Of a stretch of 64,000 nucleotides of DNA, positions 28,668 through 36,351 are shown one piece after another. Each line of letters opens with the position of its first letter. The stretch's first letter is position 1. The notes under the pieces were generated by a model. It ran no database searches, was not told where the DNA came from, and saw only the letters and a program-made list of their open reading frames with translations. The stretch comes from Lacrimispora amygdalina. Its GTDB lineage: Bacteria; Bacillota; Clostridia; Lachnospirales; Lachnospiraceae. The stretch lies in assembly GCF_900205965.1 (NCBI RefSeq), contig NZ_OAOF01000008.1, positions 62,001 through 126,000 on the forward strand, written 5' to 3'. Made by a program: the position numbers and the translations under genes.

Positions 28668-29684
28668 ATGAAAAAAAGGGAAAAGCTTGATGGAAAAGTA
28701 TTTTTACTGATCATCACCATCCTTCTCTTTTTGGTGATGTATGCAGCCGGTCTGATTATATTTAACAGCAAAGGGTTTGCCAAACCACAGGTATTTTTAA
28801 ATCTGTTTATCTCCAATGCCGGTCTGATCGTCATTGCAGCCGGCATGACTATGGTCATGATAACCGGAGGAATTGATATTTCGGTGGGGTCCGTGGTTGC
28901 GATGACCTGCATGATGCTTGCGTGGATGATGGAAAATAAGGGAATAGGGGCGGTTACGGCGCTTTTGATTGTTCTTATTATGGGCATTGTATTTGGTCTG
29001 GTTCAGGGTTTCTTTATTGCTTATTTAAAGCTTCAGCCTTTTATTGTCACACTTGCCGGAATGTTCTTTGCAAGAGGTATGACAGCCATTATCAGCCAGG
29101 AAATGATCAGCATCAAAAATGAAATGTTTTTAAAATGGGCAAAGAGTAAAATCAACCTGACCTTTTTAGGGGGAGCGGTAAACAAGAAAGGCGTGATAAA
29201 TTATCCGTTTATTTACCCCAGTGTAATCATCGCACTGGTGACTCTGATCGGTATATTTATTCTTTTAAAGTTCACCAAGTTTGGAAGAACGATTTATGCG
29301 GTAGGAGGAAATGAACAGTCAGCACTCATGATGGGACTGAATGTCAGACGGACCAAGCTGCTTGTTTACGTGATTAACGGTTTTTTATGCTCGCTGGGAG
29401 GCTTCTTATTCGCATTGAATACCTGCGCGGGATTTGTAGAACAGGCCAAAGGATTTGAGATGGAAGCAATTGCTTCTGCTGTAATCGGCGGAACCTTACT
29501 GACAGGAGGCGTCGGCAATGTGTTCGGCAGTCTGTTCGGTGTTCTGATTAAGGGAACCATTGAAACCTTTATTACATTTCAGGGAACACTGTCTTCCTGG
29601 TGGACCAAGATTACGATTGCAGCACTGCTTGCGTTCTTTATTATTCTACAGAGTTTGTTTGCAAAGGCGAAAGAAAAGCAATAA
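28668..29684 (+). CDS. yjfF: Sugar ABC importer permease, YjfF-like
   Basis: This 338-residue RbsC-type permease starts directly after the stop of the first permease gene (TAAATG). It has multiple membrane segments and the conserved GGIDISVGSVVAMTCM and FEMEAIASAVIGGTLLTGGVGN regions. With the preceding gene it makes up the YtfT/YjfF pair; having two different permeases supports the YtfQRT-YjfF assignment over the ribose or xylose importers, which use homodimers. It is the last gene of the operon. Confidence 0.92.
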   Translation: MKKREKLDGKVFLLIITILLFLVMYAAGLIIFNSKGFAKPQVFLNLFISNAGLIVIAAGMTMVMITGGIDISVGSVVAMTCMMLAWMMENKGIGAVTALLIVLIMGIVFGLVQGFFIAYLKLQPFIVTLAGMFFARGMTAIISQEMISIKNEMFLKWAKSKINLTFLGGAVNKKGVINYPFIYPSVIIALVTLIGIFILLKFTKFGRTIYAVGGNEQSALMMGLNVRRTKLLVYVINGFLCSLGGFLFALNTCAGFVEQAKGFEMEAIASAVIGGTLLTGGVGNVFGSLFGVLIKGTIETFITFQGTLSSWWTKITIAALLAFFIILQSLFAKAKEKQ

Positions 29685-29695
29685 AACAGGAAGGA

Positions 29696-29740
29696 ACCAG
29701 AAGCCGGGGGAAGGCATACTCCCCCCGGCTTCTGGTTTTT
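29696..29740 (+). terminator. Strong, possibly bidirectional terminator
   Basis: A perfect 15-bp stem (29696-29710 with 29722-29736) is followed by a T run. It ends the ytf operon and also lies just past the stop of the small minus-strand gene at 29742, so both convergent genes could share it. Confidence 0.88.
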
Positions 29741-29741
29741 C

Positions 29742-29891
29742 TCATCTTTGGCCGTTTTTTCTCTGGTTATCCGGTCTGCGGTTAAGATTGCAGCAGTCCA
29801 TCGTCTGATTTCCAAAGGTTTCCCTGTTTGTTTTAGCCATATCAGCCAGGTAATTCTGAAATGCTTTTTTTATTCGCTGTCCAAGTTTCAT
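29742..29891 (-). CDS. Small DCC-motif protein, putative metal-binding
   Basis: This is a 49-codon reading frame with a textbook AGGAGG site (29900-29905) 8 bases before its ATG. The protein starts MKLGQRIKKAFQNYL, continues DMAKTNRETFGNQT, and holds an adjacent cysteine pair in MDCCNLNRRP. It matches my recollection of the small Clostridia family called LDCC-motif putative metal-binding proteins: a helix of Lys/Ala/Leu followed by (L/M)DCC-x-LN. Function is unknown and metal binding is only suggested by the cysteines. It is a single gene between the ytf operon and the MATE gene. Confidence 0.75.
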   Translation of the reverse strand: MKLGQRIKKAFQNYLADMAKTNRETFGNQTMDCCNLNRRPDNQRKNGQR

Positions 29892-29965
29892 CGGATTATC
29901 CTCCTGTAATTGGTTCTCTGTTAATGGTAGTATTCTGGTTTGTAGAAACTATGGAGAAGTTTTGA

Positions 29966-29994
29966 TTGCCTTTGCAGGTTATATTTATTATAAT
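29966..29994 (+). promoter_or_regulatory. Promoter of the MATE/esterase operon
   Basis: TTGCCT (29966-29971) and TATAAT (29989-29994) are separated by 17 bases, giving a good vegetative promoter about 90 bases before the MATE start codon. Confidence 0.65.
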
Positions 29995-30082
29995 CGAGTA
30001 AACTTGCTTTTCTCAAGAGCAGGAATGAAATCTGGCAAAAACGGAGGTAAACAGAAAAAGTACGCTTTTACTGGAAAGAAGG

Positions 30083-31471
30083 ATGAACAAATTAATAGGA
30101 AATAAGGCATTTTATAAAAAGGTGCTGATCATTGCAATTCCCATTATGATACAGAACGGAATTACTAACTTTGTAAGTCTGCTTGACAATATTATGGTGG
30201 GAATGGTGGGGACCGGTCAGATGTCAGGGGTTGCAATTGTAAATCAGCTGATATTTGTCTTTAATGTCAGTATCTTTGGTATCGTTTCCGGTGCGGGAAT
30301 CTTTGGCGCTCAGTTTTATGGCAGTGGTAAGCATGACGGAGTAAGGCATACATTCCGGTTCAAATTTTTATTTTGCCTTCTTCTGTCAGCTGTGGCTGCA
30401 CTTATATTTTATTTTTACGGAGAAAATTTGATTTACCTCTACCTCCATGGAGAAGATAAGGGCGGAGATCTTTCGGTTGCCATGAGCAATGGGCGCAGAT
30501 ATATGCTTGTTATGATGCTGGGGCTTTTGCCCTTTGCCCTAGAGCAGGCGTATACCAGCACTCTTCGTGAATGCGGGGAAACGGTGATTCCCATGAAGGC
30601 TGGAATTGCTGCAGTACTGGTTAATGTGGTCCTTAACTATATTCTTATCTTTGGTAAATTCGGAGTACCGGCTTTTGGCGTAATGGGGGCAGGCATTGCC
30701 ACTGTTGCGGCAAGGTATATTGAGACTGTAGTTGTAATAGTCTGGACTCATAAGCATAAGAAACGTTTTCCATTTATCGAGGGTGCATATAAGAGCATGC
30801 ATATACCAATGAGCCTGATCGGTAAAATCTTTGTGAAGGGTACGCCTTTGATTGTAAACGAAGCTTTGTGGGCCAGTGGAATGGCAGTGTTAATGCAATG
30901 TTATTCCGTCAGGGGACTGACTGCTGTGGCTGGATTAAATATTTCCAACACCATTGGCAATGTGTTTAATGTAGTCTATATAGCTCTTGGAGTTTCTGTT
31001 TCCATTATTGTAGGCCAGCTATTAGGTGCGGGGAAGATGGAGGAAGCCAGAGATACGGATACGAAACTGATCGCATTTTCCGTTGCCTCCTGTGCTGTTA
31101 TGGGTACAATACTGGCAATTGTGGCACCTCTTTTCCCTATGATTTACAATACAACCGATGAGGTGAAGAACTTAGCGGTTCAGTTAATCCGGATTCTGGC
31201 TCTTCTCATGCCGATGAACGCATTTATGAATGTCTCTTATTTTACACTGCGTTCCGGAGGTAAGACGGTTGTAACGTTTTTCTTTGATAGTGTGTTCATG
31301 TGGGTGGCAAGTATTCCGGCCGCGTATCTGCTTAGCCGGTATACGCAGATTCCCATTGTCCCGCTGTATTTTATGTGCCAGATGGTTGAGATTATTAAAT
31401 GCATTATCGGTTTTGTTCTGGTAAAAAAAGGGGTATGGATTCAAAATATTGTTTTAGATCAAGAAGCATAA
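30083..31471 (+). CDS. MATE family multidrug/metabolite exporter
   Basis: This 462-residue protein has about twelve membrane segments arranged in two homologous halves, as in MATE exporters (for example MIQNGITNFVSLLDNIMVG at residues 20-38 and the related ALWASGMAVLMQC in the second half). It would use a sodium or proton gradient to export a drug or metabolite. The start at 30083 has AAGAAGG almost touching the ATG, a weak arrangement, so the true start could differ slightly. The esterase gene that follows after 16 bases is probably co-transcribed. Confidence 0.9.
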   Translation: MNKLIGNKAFYKKVLIIAIPIMIQNGITNFVSLLDNIMVGMVGTGQMSGVAIVNQLIFVFNVSIFGIVSGAGIFGAQFYGSGKHDGVRHTFRFKFLFCLLLSAVAALIFYFYGENLIYLYLHGEDKGGDLSVAMSNGRRYMLVMMLGLLPFALEQAYTSTLRECGETVIPMKAGIAAVLVNVVLNYILIFGKFGVPAFGVMGAGIATVAARYIETVVVIVWTHKHKKRFPFIEGAYKSMHIPMSLIGKIFVKGTPLIVNEALWASGMAVLMQCYSVRGLTAVAGLNISNTIGNVFNVVYIALGVSVSIIVGQLLGAGKMEEARDTDTKLIAFSVASCAVMGTILAIVAPLFPMIYNTTDEVKNLAVQLIRILALLMPMNAFMNVSYFTLRSGGKTVVTFFFDSVFMWVASIPAAYLLSRYTQIPIVPLYFMCQMVEIIKCIIGFVLVKKGVWIQNIVLDQEA

Positions 31472-31487
31472 GAAAGGAGTTGGTATC

Positions 31488-32480
31488 ATGTCTGAGTCAG
31501 TTACTGTTGATACGACCATTGGAGAGCTTTGTACAAAGATTGAGCTTGAACCGTTTTCTAAATATTTTTTCACAAACATGACAGAGGATGTGTGGAATCG
31601 GAAAATTGGTGATTATGGAAACGAACGCTGTGGACTTTTGCCGGCAATTAAACGGATTTATGAAGTGATGGAAGTAAAAAGCCAGGTAATCTATGATGTT
31701 TATCCCAAAGAGGAATGGGAAGCTGAACCGGACAAGGAGCAGGTAAAACTGATTCATATGCCAGGGGATCCCGATAAGCCCTTTGTGCTCGTGTGTCCTG
31801 GAGGAGGGTATGCGAGAGAATGGGTCCTGGTTGAGGGGTATCCCATTGCGGAACAGTTAAACCGGATGGGATATCCGGCATTTATCTTAATATACAGAAC
31901 CGGGCAGAAAAAGCTTCTTCCAAAACCCCTGAATGATATCGCAGCTGCCTTAAGGTTCCTGGCTGACCATAAGAATGAGCTTCAGATTCGTATGGAAGGA
32001 TATGCGATGGCGGGATTTTCGGCAGGCGGCCATCTGTCGGCTGTCTGGGGTACGAAAGAGAAAGGATATGAAGCCTATGGCTTAAATAAGCCGGCCGCAT
32101 TATTTCTGGGCTATCCAAGCATCTCAACGGTTCAGTTTTTAAAGGATATGGAGCGTGCTTCAGATTCTGAGCGGGCGGCTGCCGTGAAGTATTTAGAACG
32201 GATCGGAGGAGAGCATTTTACAAAAGAAGATCTGGCAGAGTACAGCGTGGAATACCATATGGATCAGGATTATCCCCCTTGCTATCTGGTTCACAGTAAG
32301 GATGATCCTGTGGTTAATATAGAAGCCAGCTGCGTCATGCAGGAACGGCTGAAGCAGTTTCAGGTTATGAACAGGGTAAGGTTTATGGAGCACGGCGGTC
32401 ACAGCTTTGGTCTGGGAAACGGCACGGAGCTTGATGGCTGGCTGGCAGACGCCGTAAGATTCTGGGAAGAGGTGCGGTAA
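31488..32480 (+). CDS. Alpha/beta-hydrolase, carbohydrate esterase-like
   Basis: This 330-residue cytosolic hydrolase resembles acetyl-xylan-esterase-like alpha/beta-hydrolases. The oxyanion-hole segment is CPGGGYAREWVLVEGYP, the nucleophile Ser178 lies in AGFSAGGH, the acid is in SKDDPVVN and the histidine in EHGGHSFGLG. The first 60 residues are an extra N-terminal part without a recognised domain. It follows the MATE gene by 16 bases with GAAAGGAG before its ATG. Removal of acyl groups from an imported glycoside is plausible given nearby GH31 and TRAP genes. Confidence 0.82.
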   Translation: MSESVTVDTTIGELCTKIELEPFSKYFFTNMTEDVWNRKIGDYGNERCGLLPAIKRIYEVMEVKSQVIYDVYPKEEWEAEPDKEQVKLIHMPGDPDKPFVLVCPGGGYAREWVLVEGYPIAEQLNRMGYPAFILIYRTGQKKLLPKPLNDIAAALRFLADHKNELQIRMEGYAMAGFSAGGHLSAVWGTKEKGYEAYGLNKPAALFLGYPSISTVQFLKDMERASDSERAAAVKYLERIGGEHFTKEDLAEYSVEYHMDQDYPPCYLVHSKDDPVVNIEASCVMQERLKQFQVMNRVRFMEHGGHSFGLGNGTELDGWLADAVRFWEEVR

Positions 32481-32495
32481 TTTTAATTAAATGTA

Positions 32496-33323
32496 TTATC
32501 CCTGTTCTTTCTGACCGGCGTGCTGTTTGCGGCTTTTGGAGGGTGACATGCCTATAATAGACTTAAATACGCGGTTAAAATGAGTTACATTAGAAAACCC
32601 CACCTCTTTGCTGATATCAGTGATCGTGCGGTTTGTTTCCATAAAAAGCCGCTGGGCATGAATAATGCGTATGTTATTGATATATTGGATAATCGTGCTG
32701 TTAGTATAGCGCTTAAACTCCCGGCATAGATAATAAGGGCTGATGTAAAAGCGGGAGGCCAGATCCTCAAGAGTAATATTTTCCGAATAGTGGTTATGAA
32801 GGTAGTGAAGGATTTCTGTAATGCGGCTCTGGTTTTCCGGGGCCGCTGTTTCATCCGCTCTTCTGGCAGTTTTAATTAAAATCTGATTCAGTAACATCTT
32901 CATGGCATCAAAATGATACCCTTCTGCTTCTTCCTGCTCTTTAAGGATCTCTTTCAGAAGGAAATGGACAGACTGGCTGGTTTTGGTATCAAACCGGTAT
33001 ACCCCGGCTGACTGGCTGAATATGTGCAGAACCTCCGGAACCATAACTGTTTCCGGTGTAAAATAAACGAGAAGCCGTTTAAATGGAACATCATTATCTC
33101 CGTAAGAATGGTGCATGGAATACGGTGGGAAGATGATGAATTCCCCTGAGTTTAAGGAATAGATATTGTCATCTACCATATGGTAGCGCTTCCCATATTC
33201 CAGATAATATAATTCGTAATATTCATGATAATGGGATTTGGCCATATTGTCGTTCACGCCCTGTATGCGTTCACTGGCTATCATACGCCCTCCTGCCATC
33301 ATAAAACTTGCTATGTCGATCAA
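32496..33323 (-). CDS. AraC family regulator with N-terminal cupin
   Basis: This 275-residue regulator has an N-terminal cupin-like sugar-binding domain (about 20-150, with SHYHEYYELYYLEYG) and a C-terminal AraC DNA-binding domain (about 165-265, with THFNRVFKSIIGMSPSKSR). It starts with TTG at 33323: a GAGGGGG site lies 7 bases before it, whereas the in-frame ATGs about 20 bases later lack a ribosome site. It is the most likely activator for the symmetrical divergent promoter near 39 kb that controls the GH31/TRAP operon and the esterase at 39150. Confidence 0.9.
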   Translation of the reverse strand: MIDIASFMMAGGRMIASERIQGVNDNMAKSHYHEYYELYYLEYGKRYHMVDDNIYSLNSGEFIIFPPYSMHHSYGDNDVPFKRLLVYFTPETVMVPEVLHIFSQSAGVYRFDTKTSQSVHFLLKEILKEQEEAEGYHFDAMKMLLNQILIKTARRADETAAPENQSRITEILHYLHNHYSENITLEDLASRFYISPYYLCREFKRYTNSTIIQYINNIRIIHAQRLFMETNRTITDISKEVGFSNVTHFNRVFKSIIGMSPSKSRKQHAGQKEQG

Positions 33324-33377
33324 GTAATTACCCCCTCGTAAGGATTGCTCTTAAGTATGGTTACACCGGCTGGATTC

Positions 33378-33406
33378 ATTATAACGTTTTCATGACACGA
33401 TATCAA
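33378..33406 (-). promoter_or_regulatory. Promoter of the AraC regulator gene
   Basis: On the minus strand TTGATA (33406-33401) and TATAAT (33383-33378) are separated by 17 bases, 55 bases before the TTG start codon. Confidence 0.7.
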
Positions 33407-33433
33407 TACGGGATTAAAAGGAATTACTACTAC

Positions 33434-33472
33434 AAAAACCGCCCCTGTAACTGTATGACAGGGACGGTTTTT
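33434..33472 (-). terminator. Terminator of the GH31/TRAP operon
   Basis: A 15-bp stem with one mismatch (33434-33448 with 33458-33472) lies just past the stop of the TRAP large permease gene. A-rich sequence on the plus strand supplies the T run on the minus strand. Confidence 0.8.
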
Positions 33473-33481
33473 AATGCTGTG

Positions 33482-34786
33482 TTATTTAATTAATCCAAGA
33501 AGTTTTGGCAGCGCCAGAGACAGAGCCGGAATATAGGTAACTGCCAGTAACAGTGCGACCAGTGCAAATAAGTAAGGTAAAAGCTGCTTTACAACCTGTT
33601 CAATGGAAACCTTGCTGATTCCGCAGGAAATGAACAGTACAGATCCAACAGGAGGTGTCATGGTACCAAGACACATATTAAATACAAGCATAACACCAAA
33701 ATGTACGGGATCCATTCCAAAGCTCGTGGCGATTGGAAGGAAAATAGGTGTAAAAATCAGACATGCCGGAGTAATATCCATAAATGTTCCGATTACTAGA
33801 AGTACTATGTTCATAAGCAGAAATACGACATATTTGTTGTCTGATACGGACATGATCGCATTGCTGATCGCTGCAGGTATTCCGGAATATGCCATGACCC
33901 ATGACATTGCTGAGGAGGCGGAGATCAGAAACAGTATGATTCCGCTGGTACATGCGCTCTTTAAAAGGATGTCCAGAAAATCCTGGAATGTGATGCTGCG
34001 GTAAACTAAGGATAGGATAAGGCAGTATAAAACTGCAATTCCTGCACCTTCTGTTGCGGTAAATACGCCTCCTACGATACCTCCAATTACAATAACAATG
34101 AGAAGAAGGCTTGGAATTGCTTCCATCGTGGTTTTAACTGCCTGGTTAAAGCTTACTTTGGGAGATACAGGGTAATTATGTTTCTTTGCATAAAAATAAG
34201 CAATCAGCATGGTTGAAAGTCCCATAAGAAGTCCCGGTATATAACCTGCCATAAACAGAGCGGAGATGGAGACGCCTCCTGCAATGGTAGAGTAAACAAT
34301 AAATGCGCTGGTAGGCGGAATCAGAAGTCCGGTAGGAGCGGAGGCGATATTCACGCAGGTAGAAAATGCCGGATCATAACCTTCCTCTTCCTCCATTGGA
34401 TTCAGAGTGCCTCCAATTGCAGCTGCGGCAGCTACGGCAGAACCGGAGAGTGCGCCGAACAGCATATTTCCAAGAACATTGGTCTGGGCCAGAGATCCGG
34501 GAATCCGTCCGGAGATAATCTTAGCAAAATTAATCAGCCTTCTTGCAATTCCACCGTTGTTCATGATGTTGCCGGCCAGAATAAACAGGGGTACCGCAAG
34601 AAGTGAGAAGCTTTCCACACCGCTGTTCATCTTCTGCATTACAATGAAAACAACCTGATCCCAGGAGAGGTTTGCAAGTGCGGTAGCAACGGAGGATACC
34701 AGGATGCTGATGGAGATGGGGCAGCCTAAGAACAGAAGCACCCCGAAAACCGCAAATAGCACGATGGTTGAAATAATAATATTCAT
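33482..34786 (-). CDS. TRAP transporter large permease, DctM-like
   Basis: This 434-residue protein has about twelve membrane segments and the DctM family pattern, including SLLAVPLFILAGNIMNNGGIARRLI (about 59-83) and FGALSGSAVAAAAAIGG. It is the translocation channel of a tripartite ATP-independent periplasmic transporter that uses the sodium gradient to import organic acids. It is the last gene of the GH31-DctP-DctQ-DctM operon and starts 3 bases after DctQ. Confidence 0.94.
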   Translation of the reverse strand: MNIIISTIVLFAVFGVLLFLGCPISISILVSSVATALANLSWDQVVFIVMQKMNSGVESFSLLAVPLFILAGNIMNNGGIARRLINFAKIISGRIPGSLAQTNVLGNMLFGALSGSAVAAAAAIGGTLNPMEEEEGYDPAFSTCVNIASAPTGLLIPPTSAFIVYSTIAGGVSISALFMAGYIPGLLMGLSTMLIAYFYAKKHNYPVSPKVSFNQAVKTTMEAIPSLLLIVIVIGGIVGGVFTATEGAGIAVLYCLILSLVYRSITFQDFLDILLKSACTSGIILFLISASSAMSWVMAYSGIPAAISNAIMSVSDNKYVVFLLMNIVLLVIGTFMDITPACLIFTPIFLPIATSFGMDPVHFGVMLVFNMCLGTMTPPVGSVLFISCGISKVSIEQVVKQLLPYLFALVALLLAVTYIPALSLALPKLLGLIK

Positions 34787-34789
34787 GGA

Positions 34790-35293
34790 TTAAACTTCCC
34801 CCTTTGCTTTAATAGTAATACCGGTTGCGTCTTCCCAGATGTTGATAATCTGCACAATGATAATGAAAACGCCGGATATGGGAGCCATGCTGTAAACAAG
34901 ACTTCTGGATATACCTAGAAGTGCAGAATACTCCATTCTCGCGCTGATTGCCAGTTTTGCTCCGCCAATGGTCATAACAAACAGGGCAAATGCCAGCACC
35001 AGTAAATCGGTGAAAATCATCAGGGATTTTCTGCTTACCGGATTTAATTTGTCCCTTATAAATAACAATGCCATATGCTGTCTGGTACTGAACGCATATG
35101 CTGCTCCCACAAACCCGGTCCAAATCAGCAGGTAGCGCACGATTTCTTCCGTGAAATCACTGGGGTTATTCAGTACATAACGTGTAAATACCTGATAGAT
35201 TACCAGAAAGCTCATAACTGTTAAAAGGACAGCTGCGATTCTGGAGAGCAGGTAATTGATTACGCTTTTAATATTAGTCAGTAAGTGTTCCAT
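34790..35293 (-). CDS. TRAP transporter small permease, DctQ-like
   Basis: This 167-residue protein has four predicted membrane segments and a DctQ pattern: FLVIYQVFTRYVLNNPSDFTEEIVRYLLIWTGFVGAA region (about 42-78) and MALLFIRDKL. It stabilises and works with the large permease. It starts 14 bases after DctP. The order DctP-DctQ-DctM is the usual one. Confidence 0.92.
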   Translation of the reverse strand: MEHLLTNIKSVINYLLSRIAAVLLTVMSFLVIYQVFTRYVLNNPSDFTEEIVRYLLIWTGFVGAAYAFSTRQHMALLFIRDKLNPVSRKSLMIFTDLLVLAFALFVMTIGGAKLAISARMEYSALLGISRSLVYSMAPISGVFIIIVQIINIWEDATGITIKAKGEV

Positions 35294-35307
35294 TTTTGTC
35301 CTCCATG

Positions 35308-36330
35308 TTAGTCGACGGAATTGATGATGTTTAAAACATCCTGTACCTTTGGATATTTTTCAGAATAGCTTTGAATCATTTCCTTGGTTGCAGCGCGGAA
35401 GGCATCTTTATCCACATCTTCAACAAAGGTAACGCCCATTGTATCTTTGGCTTCGGCAACTGCTTTTTCAATGCCGGCCTCCCATGCAGCCTTATGTGAT
35501 TCCGTTGATTTCTTCGCAGCATTGATTAAAATATTCTGATCCTCTGGTGTAAGCTGTTTCCAGATCACGGAACTGATTACCAAAACGTCGGGAATCATTG
35601 AGTGCTGGTCAACAGAGTAATATTTGCAGATTTCTCCGTGTTTTCCTGTAGTCAGGGCAGTTTCGTTATTCTCTGTTCCATCGATGATGCCAGTCTGTAA
35701 GGAGGTGAACACATCTCCCATAGCCATAGCAACCGGGGTTCCGCCCAGTGCTTTGATCATATCGGTCTGGGATTTCATATCCTGGACACGGATTTTTAAG
35801 CCTTTTAAGTCTTCGGGCTTCCGGATTGGTTTATTAATGGTGTAGAACGAACGGGATCCGGAGGTATAGTAAGTCAGAGTAACAAATCCGTCTTTCTCAC
35901 TGGAGCGGAAGAAACCACCCATGGCATCTGAATCCATTACATCGTAATAGTTCTGGGTATCTTTAAAAATATAAGGAAGACCAAAGGTATGGTAGCCTTC
36001 ATTGTAAGTGGCAAGTCCGGGAGCGGATACTCTGGTCATACCTACTACACCGGCCATGAGCTGCTCTAAAACTTCCGTTTCAGAACCTAACTGTCCGCCG
36101 GGATAAATCTGTATTTTAATTCTTCCGTTGCTTTCTTCTTCTACCAGATCGGCAAAATCCTGCAATGCGATTGAGGTAATATGTGTCTCGCTTAAGTTAT
36201 GAGCCAAAGTCAGCACCATGGGATTTTCAGGGGTCGCTTCAGCGCTGTTTTTTACGCCGGATTTGCCGCATCCTGCCAGCATTGCGGCAGAGACAGCACA
36301 GGCTGTAAAGAGTAACAATAGTTTTTTCAT
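35308..36330 (-). CDS. TRAP transporter solute-binding lipoprotein, DctP-like
   Basis: This 340-residue protein has a lipoprotein signal with Cys21 (AMLAGC) and the DctP fold. The conserved arginine that grips the substrate carboxylate lies in KGLKIRVQDMKSQ, followed by the typical GGTPVAMAMGDVFTSLQTGIIDG region (split here by family convention near residue 195-217). Substrates of this family are acids such as uronates, gluconate or C4-dicarboxylates. Being co-transcribed with a cytosolic GH31 enzyme points to an acidic glycoside. Confidence 0.92.
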   Translation of the reverse strand: MKKLLLLFTACAVSAAMLAGCGKSGVKNSAEATPENPMVLTLAHNLSETHITSIALQDFADLVEEESNGRIKIQIYPGGQLGSETEVLEQLMAGVVGMTRVSAPGLATYNEGYHTFGLPYIFKDTQNYYDVMDSDAMGGFFRSSEKDGFVTLTYYTSGSRSFYTINKPIRKPEDLKGLKIRVQDMKSQTDMIKALGGTPVAMAMGDVFTSLQTGIIDGTENNETALTTGKHGEICKYYSVDQHSMIPDVLVISSVIWKQLTPEDQNILINAAKKSTESHKAAWEAGIEKAVAEAKDTMGVTFVEDVDKDAFRAATKEMIQSYSEKYPKVQDVLNIINSVD

Positions 36331-36351
36331 TTTGTACGAACTCCTTTATAT

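Noticed and set aside
33308-33493. Plus-strand frame with an AraC-like phrase (VRIALKYGY) opposite the AraC/TRAP gap
   Set aside because: It overlaps the AraC promoter and a terminator, lacks a ribosome site, and the similarity is too short to mean a gene remnant.
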